Source: Bacilli bacterium (GTDB lineage Bacteria > Bacillota_I > Bacilli_A > RF39 > UBA660). From it: 30,876 nucleotides of DNA. Each line of letters opens with the position of its first letter. The stretch's first letter is position 1. Below, piece after piece: positions 23,239 to 30,876 of the stretch. The DNA lies in assembly GCA_900758495.1 (NCBI GenBank), contig CAAERO010000006.1:1-30876 (forward strand), written 5' to 3'. A program made the translations under genes and the position numbers. The notes below the pieces were generated by a model that was not told the DNA's origin, searched no databases, and saw nothing but the letters and a program-made list of their open reading frames with translations.

Positions 23239-24426
23239 TTAGTGTTTCAATAAAGCTATACTTTCACAATGATAAGTATTAGGAAATTCATCTACTAATT
23301 TAATTGTTTCTATCGTATACTTCTCTCCTAGTTCCTTTATATCTCTAGCAAAGCTCATTAAATCACAAGAAATATAAATAATACTATCACATTCTTTATC
23401 AAGTAATAATTTTCTAGCACTATTTGATAATCCACTTCTTGGAGGGTCTACTATTATCATATCTATCTCTTTATTATACTTTTTTAAGAAATCTTTAGCA
23501 TCCATACAAAAGAACTCCACATTATCTATATTATTTATCTTCTTATTATAATTAGCATCAATTATTCCTTCTTTTACTATTTCAACTCCATAAACTTTTT
23601 TAACATAAGGTGATACTAATAAAGAAATAGTACCTGTTCCACAATACAAATCTAAAATAGTATTAATATCTTTTCTTTTAACTATATCAATTACTTCTTT
23701 ATAAATACTTTCTAAACCTTTAGAATTAATTTGAAAGAAAGCATCACGTCCAACATAAAAGTCCATGTCAAATATCTTGGTTTTAATCTTATCACTACCA
23801 AACACTAACGTTTCATTTAAATAACAAGAATCAACTTTATCCTTAAAGTAATTTAGTCTTTCAATAGCACATTTTCCTTTAAAAGAAATCATACTATTAT
23901 TATCAAAAGACCTAATCATTACTTCTTTTAATTTTCTATTATCTTTAATAAAATCTTTAATAAACTCATAAATCCTAGTAATATTTTCATTTACTAAATA
24001 ACATTTATCTATATCTAATAGTTTATTACTTTCTTCTTCATAGAAACCTATTTTATCTTCTTCTATATGAAAAACAACTTTATTACGATAATATTTTTCT
24101 TTACTAGGGATAATATCTATCTTATCTAGATTAATACCAGCATATCTCATTAGTATATCAAGGGCTTTATTCTTCTTAAATTCCAGTTGTTCTTGATAAG
24201 AAAGTTGTTCTAACTGACAACCACCACAAATATAATAATAAGGACAAAAAATACTAGAATAGTTCTTAGGTTCTTTGACTTTCCCAATAGAATACTTTTT
24301 CTTATCCTTTATTATATTAATTTCCACTTCATCACCGATTCTTACACCTTTTACAAAGGTTATTTTGCCATCTATATAAGTAATTCCTCTTCCAAAATGG
24401 TCATACGAAGTAATAAGATATTTCAT
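23239..24426 (-). CDS. rlmCD: 23S rRNA (uracil-5-)-methyltransferase, RumA/RlmCD family
   Basis: SAM-dependent m5U methyltransferase of 395 aa. An N-terminal TRAM domain (about 1-55) is followed by four Cys of the 4Fe-4S site (CPYYYICGGCQ and CYLV, starting near 63). The SAM-binding motif ILDLYCGTGTISL, the motif DPPRSG and the catalytic Cys in YISCDLMSFARD follow. The last conserved block is FPNTYHCESI. In B. subtilis the single enzyme RlmCD modifies U747 and U1939; TrmFO or other paralogues cannot be ruled out. The frame opens 33 codons further upstream, but AGGAGG precedes the ATG at 24424-24426 and a promoter lies in the extension. Confidence 0.93.
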   Translation of the reverse strand: MKYLITSYDHFGRGITYIDGKITFVKGVRIGDEVEINIIKDKKKYSIGKVKEPKNYSSIFCPYYYICGGCQLEQLSYQEQLEFKKNKALDILMRYAGINLDKIDIIPSKEKYYRNKVVFHIEEDKIGFYEEESNKLLDIDKCYLVNENITRIYEFIKDFIKDNRKLKEVMIRSFDNNSMISFKGKCAIERLNYFKDKVDSCYLNETLVFGSDKIKTKIFDMDFYVGRDAFFQINSKGLESIYKEVIDIVKRKDINTILDLYCGTGTISLLVSPYVKKVYGVEIVKEGIIDANYNKKINNIDNVEFFCMDAKDFLKKYNKEIDMIIVDPPRSGLSNSARKLLLDKECDSIIYISCDLMSFARDIKELGEKYTIETIKLVDEFPNTYHCESIALLKH

Positions 24427-24457
24427 AATTTTCCTCCTAACTAAGAGTTGTGTCTTT

Positions 24458-24485
24458 ATTATATCATAGAAATTTTGTTCGTCAA
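24458..24485 (-). promoter_or_regulatory. Sigma-A-type promoter of the rRNA methyltransferase gene
   Basis: -35 TTGACG (24480-24485) and -10 TATAAT (24458-24463) on the minus strand with a 16-bp spacer, about 32 bp before the ATG. Confidence 0.8.
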
Positions 24486-24509
24486 TAATTCTTAAGAAAA
24501 ATTTTAAGA

Positions 24510-24555
24510 AAAGAAAAGGATTCATAAAATTACATTTTATGATAATCCTTTTTCG
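24510..24555. terminator. Strong bidirectional hairpin terminator
   Basis: AAAAGGATT (24514-24522) pairs with AATCCTTTT (24544-24552) and the inner CATAAAA with TTTTATG, with a 2-nt bulge. T-rich tracts lie on both sides. It ends the broken membrane protein gene to its right on the minus strand. Confidence 0.75.
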
Positions 24556-24876
24556 TAATAACTAATTGACTTATAACAACAAAGCCACCAATAAGTACAA
24601 AAATAAGTCCAAAAGATATTATTATTCTATTAAAATTCTTTGATGTATTTGAAATATTTTCTAGTTCATCAGCTTTTACTTGTCAAGTTACTTCTTTATC
24701 ATCAATCAATAAAGAAATTTGACTAGCTAATTTGTTACCAGCATTTTCTGGCTTATAATTATCTTTTATACTAGCCTGTATCTTTACAGTATAAATTTCA
24801 TTATAGAATAAACTATCTGTTACTCATAATTATTAAGACGTGTAACTTTAATACTTTTTTCATAATTTTCCCTCAC
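24530..24876 (-). pseudogene. Broken gene for a single-pass membrane protein
   Basis: No intact frame fills 24533-24960. Joining minus-strand frames gives a protein with EKSIKVTRLNNYE, a frameshift near 24825, then YNEIYTVKIQASIKDNYKPE, LASQISLLIDDKEVT, a TGA, and QVKADELENISNTSKNFNRI, then a transmembrane helix (IIISFGLIFVLIGGFVVIS) and a basic end KKDYHKM. The TGA at 24683-24685 sits where Trp would fit well (TGG to TGA). Family not recognised; the layout suggests an external domain held by a C-terminal anchor. It precedes nothing co-directional before the terminator, so it was probably the end of the pilin operon. Confidence 0.65.
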
Positions 24877-24960
24877 ACATCCGTTATAGTAGCATACTTT
24901 ATAGCAATATACTAATAAAAGTTTTTACTTACATATTAACTGCTAGAATAAATCAATTTT

Positions 24961-27903
24961 TTATGTTGTTTTAACTGTAATTGTTAAGCGATAATGTACT
25001 GGTGTACTACTTTTTGTAATGACATACTCAGAATTACCATAAACACAGCTATCGGCCGTATCGTGATGAATTGTGGTTTGATCACCCAAACCTTTTGCAT
25101 AGGCAGCTGCACGATATGTTATATTACCAAGAGAACGAGTAAAAGTTTCATTTACCTCTCTAGTGGTATGGATATCCGTAAATTGACTAGTATTTTTATA
25201 TTTTAATTCATGCCAATTCATCCCATGAAGAGCCCAGCCACCACACGCATAAATAGATAAATCTTTAGAATGAATGTTACCACTATTTCCATATGAATTT
25301 AGTATAGGATTAGATGAATAATCAACACCATTAGTTACATAACGATTTACACGATAAGTTACCTTCTTTGTACTAGAGCTAGCACTATTTGGATCGTATT
25401 CAGTTAAATAAATACTAGTATATTTGTAATCTCTTGGTGTTGTAGCATCAGTTTCAGTATAATCTCCATTTGTTATAGAATATGAACTACTACTATTTGA
25501 AAGTGAATGTTTTCCAGCACTACTAGCAACACTAGATGAAGGTCTTGTGAAGCAACCAGTTATGTAATAATTATCGGAATCTCCATAGGAACGATGTCCT
25601 CCATAGAATAAGGCTGAATTTGTACAGTTATATTTATATCTAGTAGTAGAATCGTAAATTGAACCACTACTATTCCAGTAAATTCCACTAATATCTGATG
25701 CACCACTGCTATCTGTACCAATTGAAGTAATCTTACCACTATTGTAATCACTTCTAAGGGTACTACCACTATAAAAATACTCACTGTATAATTTGCTATA
25801 AGCATCATTATAAGAACCTGTTGAGCTAGAAGTATCATTTAAGGCTAACTTACATTGACCACCACTATTTGAAACAACAGTCCAACTCTCACCTGCATAA
25901 CTTTGTGTACTACCGACACTATTACAAGTAAAACTTGGTGTTGATGGAGTAGGTGTAGAACAACCACTACTTGAATAACAATAACTTCCACCACTTGATT
26001 TATCTTTAGAATAGCATCTTTCACCAGTAGATGAATCATATGCTAACTGATTATAAGTTCCACTTCCGCAGGAACTACTACAAGTCGATCCATCACGATA
26101 ATAAACATCTGTACAAGTAGTAGTAGCACAACCACTACTTGAGTAACAAGAACTTCCACCATAGGATAAGTCATCTGAATAGCATCTACTATCATCATAA
26201 GAATCATAGGCTAATCTGTTATAAGTACCACTTCCACAAGAATTACTACAAGTTGAACCATCACGATAGTAAATACTAGAACATCTAGGTGGTTGACAAC
26301 TCTGAGTATTACAAGATGCACTTTCGCTAGAATAAGAAGTCGTTCCATCACATTTATAAGTTGTTACACTACGAGTTTTGGTTCCCCCTCCACAACTTGC
26401 ACTACAACTTGACCAACTTCCATAATAAATAGCTGGATTTATACAACATTTAACACTACTGGTACTACTAGTACAATAATTATTAGTAAACTTATCATAG
26501 AATTTCTTAGTTTCTGTCGCTGTTCCAAAACCAGTATTAGCGCTACAACTTCCAGTAATTGTACTACTATAAGTCTTACTACACTCGTTATAAACAGTAT
26601 AATTAAGAGTCTCTGTCCTTGTATTTCCTAAATCATCTTTAACTTTAATATAAACTTTTCTACTTTTTCCATCATAACTACCACTTAGTGTCCAACTAGC
26701 AGATATACTTGAACTACCAACTGTATAACTATACCAAGATGAATATGACTTATTATTATTAGAAAAACTATAATATATTTTATTATTTGTAGTATCAATT
26801 CTATCAGTTAAAGTTAATTTAATAGTAACATATAAACTATTATAATTACTATTTCTGCTAGTAATACTCTTACTTTTTATAACTGGAGCATCTTTATCAA
26901 TATAATACTCCGAAGTATTAACAGAACAAGAGTTACCTGCTTCATCATAAGCAATCACTTTACCATAAACATGGCCATTATCAGTATAATTACTTCCAGT
27001 AAATACACTTCCTTTAGCACCAGCTAAAGTTTTAGTACTAATACCAGTTATAGATTTACCATCATCTTTACAAATACCACTACCACTACTCTGATAGAAA
27101 CAATTTCTAAATGACCATTTAGCTATATCACTATGTGGAATAATTTTTATCTTAACATTTTTATTTTGCCAAGTTCTTTCTCTAGTACTTGATTTAAAAT
27201 TAAACTTACTACAATCTGGAGCAGTTCTATCAATTATATATTTATTAGATGTCTTATCAGTAATATTACCTTTTGTATCAATTGCATGAGCTTTAATAAC
27301 ATACGTTCCTTCTTCAGTAAATGTTATATTAACTGGTGCTGTATATTTCTTTGCTTCTTCCTTCCTATATAAGACATTGTCTTTTTCTATTTCATAATAG
27401 TAGGAAGCTACTCCACTATTATCAGTAACCGTCATTGTAACAGTTATATTTCCATTAGTTATTTTTTTATCTGGACTAAAAGTAATAACAGGAGCTTTTG
27501 TATCATCATCAACAGAATAGCCATTACATTCTATTTCAGAGTAATACTGATACTCATTAGCTGTTATTTTTTGAGAATAAACTTTACTATTTCCAATATT
27601 AGTACAACTATTACCATTATGATCTTTTAGTTCTGATAAATACTTTTTTGTATATAAAGTATTAATAGTAACAGCTGTTTTCTCACCAATGTTTTTAGGT
27701 AATTGACTACGATAATCAGTAAAATATTCTTTACCAGCTAAAACAGTGGTATTTTCTTGTGACTTATAATACTTTTTTCTAGAACTTGCCAGTAAACTAT
27801 TAACTGATACAATGGTAACTGTAGTAAGAATACCAATAATAGCAATTACAGCTAATAACTCTATAAAAGTAAATCCTTTTTTCCCTTTTCTTAACTTTTT
27901 CAT
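24961..27903 (-). CDS. Giant Cys-rich type IV pilin-like adhesin with TSP1-like repeats
   Basis: A protein of about 980 aa. The N-terminus is a class III prepilin: basic leader MKKLRKGKKG, then FTFIELLAVIAIIGIL with Glu at +5. Pilins usually have 120-250 aa, so this is four to eight times larger. After the pilin stalk come Ig-like beta domains (APVITFSPDKKI, IDRTAPDCSKF, YIDKDAPVIKS), each introduced by a D(K/R)xAP-type linker. Next is a thrombospondin-1-like module with YGSWSSCSASCGGGTKTR, followed by two 50-aa copies beginning YYRDGSTCS. A Ser/Tyr/Asn-rich C-terminal domain of about 320 residues with further Cys and His/Trp motifs ends the chain. The start is either the ATG at 27901-27903 (used) or one at 27925-27927 overlapping the thioredoxin-like gene. 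Likely a pilus tip or adhesin. Confidence 0.88.
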   Translation of the reverse strand: MKKLRKGKKGFTFIELLAVIAIIGILTTVTIVSVNSLLASSRKKYYKSQENTTVLAGKEYFTDYRSQLPKNIGEKTAVTINTLYTKKYLSELKDHNGNSCTNIGNSKVYSQKITANEYQYYSEIECNGYSVDDDTKAPVITFSPDKKITNGNITVTMTVTDNSGVASYYYEIEKDNVLYRKEEAKKYTAPVNITFTEEGTYVIKAHAIDTKGNITDKTSNKYIIDRTAPDCSKFNFKSSTRERTWQNKNVKIKIIPHSDIAKWSFRNCFYQSSGSGICKDDGKSITGISTKTLAGAKGSVFTGSNYTDNGHVYGKVIAYDEAGNSCSVNTSEYYIDKDAPVIKSKSITSRNSNYNSLYVTIKLTLTDRIDTTNNKIYYSFSNNNKSYSSWYSYTVGSSSISASWTLSGSYDGKSRKVYIKVKDDLGNTRTETLNYTVYNECSKTYSSTITGSCSANTGFGTATETKKFYDKFTNNYCTSSTSSVKCCINPAIYYGSWSSCSASCGGGTKTRSVTTYKCDGTTSYSSESASCNTQSCQPPRCSSIYYRDGSTCSNSCGSGTYNRLAYDSYDDSRCYSDDLSYGGSSCYSSSGCATTTCTDVYYRDGSTCSSSCGSGTYNQLAYDSSTGERCYSKDKSSGGSYCYSSSGCSTPTPSTPSFTCNSVGSTQSYAGESWTVVSNSGGQCKLALNDTSSSTGSYNDAYSKLYSEYFYSGSTLRSDYNSGKITSIGTDSSGASDISGIYWNSSGSIYDSTTRYKYNCTNSALFYGGHRSYGDSDNYYITGCFTRPSSSVASSAGKHSLSNSSSSYSITNGDYTETDATTPRDYKYTSIYLTEYDPNSASSSTKKVTYRVNRYVTNGVDYSSNPILNSYGNSGNIHSKDLSIYACGGWALHGMNWHELKYKNTSQFTDIHTTREVNETFTRSLGNITYRAAAYAKGLGDQTTIHHDTADSCVYGNSEYVITKSSTPVHYRLTITVKTT
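25966..26282 (-). repeat. Two tandem ~150-bp repeats encoding TSP1-like Cys-rich modules
   Basis: Copies at about 26133-26282 and 25966-26115 are closely similar in DNA and encode near-identical modules (YYRDGSTCS, CGSGTYN, LAYDS, RCYS, GGS, CYSSSGC). A more divergent, full TSP1-like module precedes them at about 26290-26440. Confidence 0.8.
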
Positions 27904-27916
27904 AATATTTCTCACT

Positions 27917-28705
27917 TTACTTAACATTAATTATTTTATTTCTCTTTAAGAAAGTTTCTAGTTCTTTAGAAGAAGTAGTACTAATTGCTTCTTGAATTTT
28001 GTTATTACTAACTACTGCAAAATATGGAACCACTAAAAGATCATCACCATTCATTTGATTTAAAAAAGTAGCAATAGACATACCATCATCTGATCGATCA
28101 AAATAAGCTAAACTAAAGGTAAAATTATATTTACTAGCTAAATTATTAATGACTTCTCTTGCTTCTACACTATTAGTTGAAGAATCTAATAATACTAATA
28201 AACTATTTTCTGTTCCTTGGAATTTTTCCATAGTTTCTATCATAGTTATTTCTTTATCATCTTTTGTTTCATCATTAATAATTCCTTGTTCAATTAACAT
28301 ACTTCTTAAAATACTGCTATTATATATTTCATTAGCAATACTTTTAAGTTCGCCATCTTTTATAATAATGACCGCTGGTTCTTTAATTTCTTTATCAGTT
28401 ATTGCTAACTTTTTTTGTAATTCTTTATAATCACTAGATGATTTACTTTTATCAAAACTTGTAAAGCTCAAGTTATATTTCTTTGCAATAGTATCTACTA
28501 TATCTTTAGCATCACTACATAAGTAGCAGCTACTATCACTACTAGTTACAAAGACTAGTTCTGTTTCTTTATTATCCTTTTTATTAATTATTTCATTTAC
28601 TAATTTACCATTTTTATTATTACTACTAATAAGAAGAGAAATGCCTCCCATTAATAGTAGAATAATAGCAATTGTTAAAATAATCATAATTACTTTTTTT
28701 CGCAT
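27917..28705 (-). CDS. Membrane-anchored protein with two thioredoxin-like domains
   Basis: A 262-aa protein: basic start, one transmembrane helix (about 7-27), then two thioredoxin-like halves outside the cell. The first (about 47-150) has the redox motif CYLC (60-63) after a beta strand, and the cis-Pro strand EPAVIII. The second (about 165-262) has the same strand order and cis-Pro (VVPYFAVV) but no Cys, so it is inactive. It lies directly upstream of the giant Cys-rich pilin and may overlap it by 11 bp. The inference is a dedicated oxidase or isomerase for disulfides in that pilin. The ATG follows AGAGG. Confidence 0.8.
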   Translation of the reverse strand: MRKKVIMIILTIAIILLLMGGISLLISSNNKNGKLVNEIINKKDNKETELVFVTSSDSSCYLCSDAKDIVDTIAKKYNLSFTSFDKSKSSSDYKELQKKLAITDKEIKEPAVIIIKDGELKSIANEIYNSSILRSMLIEQGIINDETKDDKEITMIETMEKFQGTENSLLVLLDSSTNSVEAREVINNLASKYNFTFSLAYFDRSDDGMSIATFLNQMNGDDLLVVPYFAVVSNNKIQEAISTTSSKELETFLKRNKIINVK

Positions 28706-29064
28706 AATATACCTCTTTTCTAATTAGTTTTGACATAATTGTCAAGCGAACGTTTTCTTCTGTAATAGCAAATTTGATAACCACCCAACTAAAATCTTTA
28801 GTATGACTAGTTACCTATTGATAAGTATTTTCAAAAAGCAGTGACAAAATAAATAATATTATATATGTTATTTCAACTAGATGTATTTCTATTTCCTATT
28901 TTTTCTCATACATCTCATTACTATAATACTTATCATAAAACTAAGTTTCAGGTTTTAAGATTCACTACCACTTACAACATATTTCTTATTATTTAACATT
29001 TCATTTTTATTAATACAAACTTATACTATTTTAATCTACATAAGAAAGCAAGTACCTCCCTATT
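28706..29064. other. 359-bp intergenic region without genes
   Basis: AT-rich with dense stops in all frames on both strands. The only structure seen is a 6-bp-arm palindrome TTGACATAATTGTCAA at 28730-28745, before the thioredoxin-like gene. No tRNA, terminator with clear T run, or small ORF with ribosome binding site was found. The GC-rich block at the end of the neighbouring surface gene has no second copy here. Confidence 0.6.
28730..28745. promoter_or_regulatory. Perfect palindrome, candidate operator of the pilin/thioredoxin operon
   Basis: TTGACA and TGTCAA arms separated by 4 bp (as TTGACATAATTGTCAA), 25 bp before the thioredoxin-like ATG. On the minus strand the TTGACA copy may be a -35, but the -10 17 bp away (TAGAAA) would be too near the ribosome binding site. 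Confidence 0.35.
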
Positions 29065-30675
29065 TTATTCCAAAATAAATGGATTGTTACTACTTCCTGC
29101 TCCAGAAGTCACTTTTATTGTTGACTTTAGATAAACGACTGGCCAAACGCCGTTGCCGTTGATAACAGCACCGCTGTAGACATATCTGCTTTCGTTGACA
29201 CTGAACACGCCGTAATCACTAGACGAGTTAGGCGAAAGGGTCCACATTTCAGTTGATTTGAATAACCAATCATTATTATTACAATCACTATTACTACTAT
29301 TCCAGTAAAACATCACTTCGGCCATACAGCTTGCTCTATTTGTGCTGTCTCCTCCACTTGTGGCATATCCATAATCGCTGGGATATATTAGTCCTACTTT
29401 TCCTATCCATGATGTACTTCTACCACTATATACTGTCGTTCCTCTTTCTCTTGTATAAAACATCGGTGCTGTTACATCAGTATATGTAGAACTTCCTCCC
29501 AAGTACCATTTAGCATCTCCTATCATTAATTTTGCTGTATCTGTTAAACCGTTAGAAGTAAAATTACAGGATGTAGTGCCGTTGTTTTGACCATTATAAC
29601 AAGTTCCACTTTTCCTATTCCAGTATAAGCTACCGCCATAAGTCTCGCTTTCATGTCCTGGATTTAGTAAATAATTTATTCTTGCATCTGGCCAATTATT
29701 TTTACCAAAATCATCTTCTGCTCCTGTAGTTGTATCCTTATTATCCCAGGCATAATCTCCTATTGATTCATTTCTTATTATTTTCATTCTTTTCTCTATT
29801 TTCCCTGTTCCATCATCTACATCAAATACTCCTATGATTCTCCATAGTTCATCATTGAATTTTACATAGTTATTGGGATTTGCTCCTATATATCTATAAT
29901 CTGTTGTTGCTGCTAATTGCTCGGTTGCTTCATGAGTAAATGTCCACATTTGATTCTTTTGGTCAGCTGTTGCTGTATTATAATCTAATGTTTCTGGATT
30001 TGCTTTTTTAATTAATGCTGTAGTGGCAAGAACTGGTGCACCTTCTTGTATAGCATCTACAACAATTTTTCCATGATAGTGTTTGTTTAAGACTTCATTA
30101 GTAGCATCTTCTTTTATCCATAGTTTCAAGGTAAATGTTTTACTTTCTCCTGAGTTTAATGTTCCACTTATTAATTCACTATCTATTGCTGTTGATAAAA
30201 GCCTGGCGGTTGAACCATCTAAACTGTATTTAATGTTTTCTTTTGCTAATTGTTTAGCACTACAGTTATCTTGGGTTACCATGTCGGTATCATCTTTTAA
30301 TGATACAGTATAGTTTGCAGCTAAACTTCCTGTGTTTGTTATGGTGAAAGTAGTTCCTGACTGTGCTAGACCGTTGGTATCAGACATTGGTAGTGCATTA
30401 TTAAGTCCTACTGTTGATGAGGCATCTGCTGCAAAGTTGATATTTAATGTACCTGTTTTTACTACATTGTATTCGGCAGATTGAGATGATACTGTAAATA
30501 TAGCAAAGGTACTGCCTATTGATAACATTGTAACTCCAAAAATGGATAATACAGTGAGCATCAACTGTCTTTTACCCATTTTTGTTAGAGATATTTCGTG
30601 GTAGTCATTAGTATTATTTTTATATTTTTTTTCTTTAAAATCTTGTCTTTTCTTTCTTCTTTTGAATTCTGCCAA
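29065..30675 (-). CDS. TasA-domain surface protein with a variable C-terminal domain
   Basis: A 536-aa protein. A 40-residue basic N-terminal region precedes a signal/membrane helix ending STFAIFT, the SipW-dependent type. A TasA/CalY-like domain follows (about 60-210: TGTLNINFA, LPMSD, TFTITNTGSLAANYTV, KIVVDAI). A second domain (about 235-536) begins YRYIGANPNNYVKFNDELW and RIIGVF and has paired Cys, WTLSP and GVWPVVYLKS. The end resembles C-type-lectin-like tips (GxxPVxYLK). Codons near the 3' end (29126-29235) use AAC, GGC, GTC, TAC and AGC far more than neighbours. The GTG first codon overlaps AGGTG; the TTG at 30673-30675 is better placed. Likely a surface or receptor-binding protein. 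Confidence 0.8.
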   Translation of the reverse strand: MAEFKRRKKRQDFKEKKYKNNTNDYHEISLTKMGKRQLMLTVLSIFGVTMLSIGSTFAIFTVSSQSAEYNVVKTGTLNINFAADASSTVGLNNALPMSDTNGLAQSGTTFTITNTGSLAANYTVSLKDDTDMVTQDNCSAKQLAKENIKYSLDGSTARLLSTAIDSELISGTLNSGESKTFTLKLWIKEDATNEVLNKHYHGKIVVDAIQEGAPVLATTALIKKANPETLDYNTATADQKNQMWTFTHEATEQLAATTDYRYIGANPNNYVKFNDELWRIIGVFDVDDGTGKIEKRMKIIRNESIGDYAWDNKDTTTGAEDDFGKNNWPDARINYLLNPGHESETYGGSLYWNRKSGTCYNGQNNGTTSCNFTSNGLTDTAKLMIGDAKWYLGGSSTYTDVTAPMFYTRERGTTVYSGRSTSWIGKVGLIYPSDYGYATSGGDSTNRASCMAEVMFYWNSSNSDCNNNDWLFKSTEMWTLSPNSSSDYGVFSVNESRYVYSGAVINGNGVWPVVYLKSTIKVTSGAGSSNNPFILE

Positions 30676-30705
30676 TTTAATCACCTATCTTCTTAATCTA
30701 GTTAA

Positions 30706-30714
30706 AGTATAGCA
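30706..30714 (-). promoter_or_regulatory. Extended -10 promoter of the TasA-domain surface protein
   Basis: TGCTATACT on the minus strand, about 30 bp before the chosen start; no good -35 is seen 17 bp upstream. It lies just after the terminator of the upstream gene. Confidence 0.55.
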
Positions 30715-30743
30715 AATTTTTTTTAATTATACTAGTCCTTTTG

Positions 30744-30777
30744 CAAGAAAAAAGCAGTCACTTTACTGTGACTGCTT
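30744..30777 (-). terminator. Intrinsic terminator of the upstream gene (probable pnp)
   Basis: A 10-bp stem AAGCAGTCAC/GTGACTGCTT (30752-30761 with 30768-30777), 6-nt loop, followed on the minus strand by a T6 run. It overlaps the last codons of the gene. Confidence 0.85.
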
Positions 30778-30876
30778 CATATCTTTCATTGCTTCTTTTC
30801 TTGAAAAACTTTGTTTTCCTCTTTTATCTAATCCCATTGCTTTAACTAAAATAGTATCTCCTACACTTACAACATC
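30763..30876 (-). CDS. pnp: Probable polynucleotide phosphorylase, C-terminal S1 domain (partial)
   Basis: Only the last 37 codons are inside the window; the gene continues to the right. DVVSVGDTILVKAMGLDK with RGKQSFSRKEAMKD is the end of an S1 RNA-binding domain: the VGD turn, a strand, D(K)RG, and SRKEA closing the barrel. This form is typical of the PNPase C-terminus, but other S1 proteins (for example general stress protein 13) end similarly. The gene order around pnp cannot be checked. Confidence 0.55.
   Translation of the reverse strand, partial: DVVSVGDTILVKAMGLDKRGKQSFSRKEAMKDMKQSQ

Noticed and set aside
25560..26039. Minus-strand hydrophobic frames inside the giant pilin gene
   Set aside because: They are out-of-frame readings of Ser/Tyr/Gly repeats and show simple Val/Ile/Leu composition without starts or ribosome binding sites.
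26130..26282. Tandem 150-bp units as a CRISPR-like or noncoding satellite
   Set aside because: They are in frame within one long gene and encode near-identical Cys modules.
28706..29064. DGR template repeat or small RNA in the gap next to the variable surface gene
   Set aside because: No block resembling 29126-29235 and no GC-rich stretch is present in the gap.
276..30876. Mycoplasma-type genetic code (UGA as Trp) for the window
   Set aside because: Conserved Trp residues, for example in IF-2 and Tag, use TGG, and rnc ends in TGA; the single Trp-like TGA is in a gene that is also frameshifted.
1..30876. tRNA or rRNA genes
   Set aside because: I scanned the gaps for tRNA-like CCA ends, GGTTCGA-type T arms and rRNA-like GC-rich blocks and saw none.

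Overview
The window is AT-rich DNA whose gene order, AGGAGG-type ribosome binding sites, sigma-A-like promoters and UGG tryptophan codons (with UGA used as a stop after rnc) point to a low-GC, Bacillota-type bacterium. SipW-type/TasA-like surface proteins, a pilin system and a reduced nusA operon suggest a gut Bacilli or Mycoplasmatota-like lineage (RF39-type). This placement is inferred from gene content, not from a marker search.

Layout. 1-178: tail of an Rpn-type nuclease gene. 229-4227: rimP-nusA-ylxR-infB on the minus strand, with its own promoter, a leader hairpin and a terminator; RimP is a single domain, and neither ylxQ nor rbfA is present. 4246-6490: a CPBP-type membrane protease, a decayed Fic gene and a YlbL-like PDZ/Lon protease. 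6505-10049: YlbJ-like membrane protein, two minor pilins and a divergent PilB/GspE/ComGA-type assembly ATPase. 10087-13893: a TasA/CalY-domain secreted protein, then an RNA-decay operon of RNase III, an unrecognised protein and an RNase J whose metal site is degenerate as in RNase J2.

13949-14220 has no ordinary gene. It holds a compact locus that looks like a type I toxin-antitoxin unit: inverted repeats at both ends, a promoter element ending about 7 bp before each repeat, a tiny hydrophobic peptide frame and a short antisense RNA with a terminator. 14292-18680 carries housekeeping or unknown genes: HD domain, anchored coiled-coil protein, DUF2974 hydrolase, DUF362, a frameshifted PF06541 membrane protein and the Tag glycosylase. 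18686-20819 is a two-gene unit of a MazG-like pyrophosphohydrolase and a GIY-YIG/DUF2075 helicase. 20887-23169 is a graveyard with a nonsense-broken ORF6N gene and a frameshifted AAA/DUF4143 ATPase.

23239-24485 is an RlmCD/RumA-type 23S rRNA methyltransferase with a good promoter. 24530-24876 is another broken membrane protein gene. 24961-28705 pairs a giant (about 980 aa) type IV pilin-like protein, rich in cysteine and carrying thrombospondin-1-like repeats, with a membrane-anchored thioredoxin-like protein that may oxidise it. 29065-30714 is a second TasA-domain surface protein; its 3' end has codon use unlike the rest of the window and looks like a hypervariable (possibly DGR-type) tip. 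The window ends in the 3' end of a probable pnp gene.

Themes: RNA metabolism (NusA, RNase III, RNase J, PNPase) and surface display (pilins, ATPase, TasA-like proteins, thiol oxidation), interrupted by decaying accessory genes.
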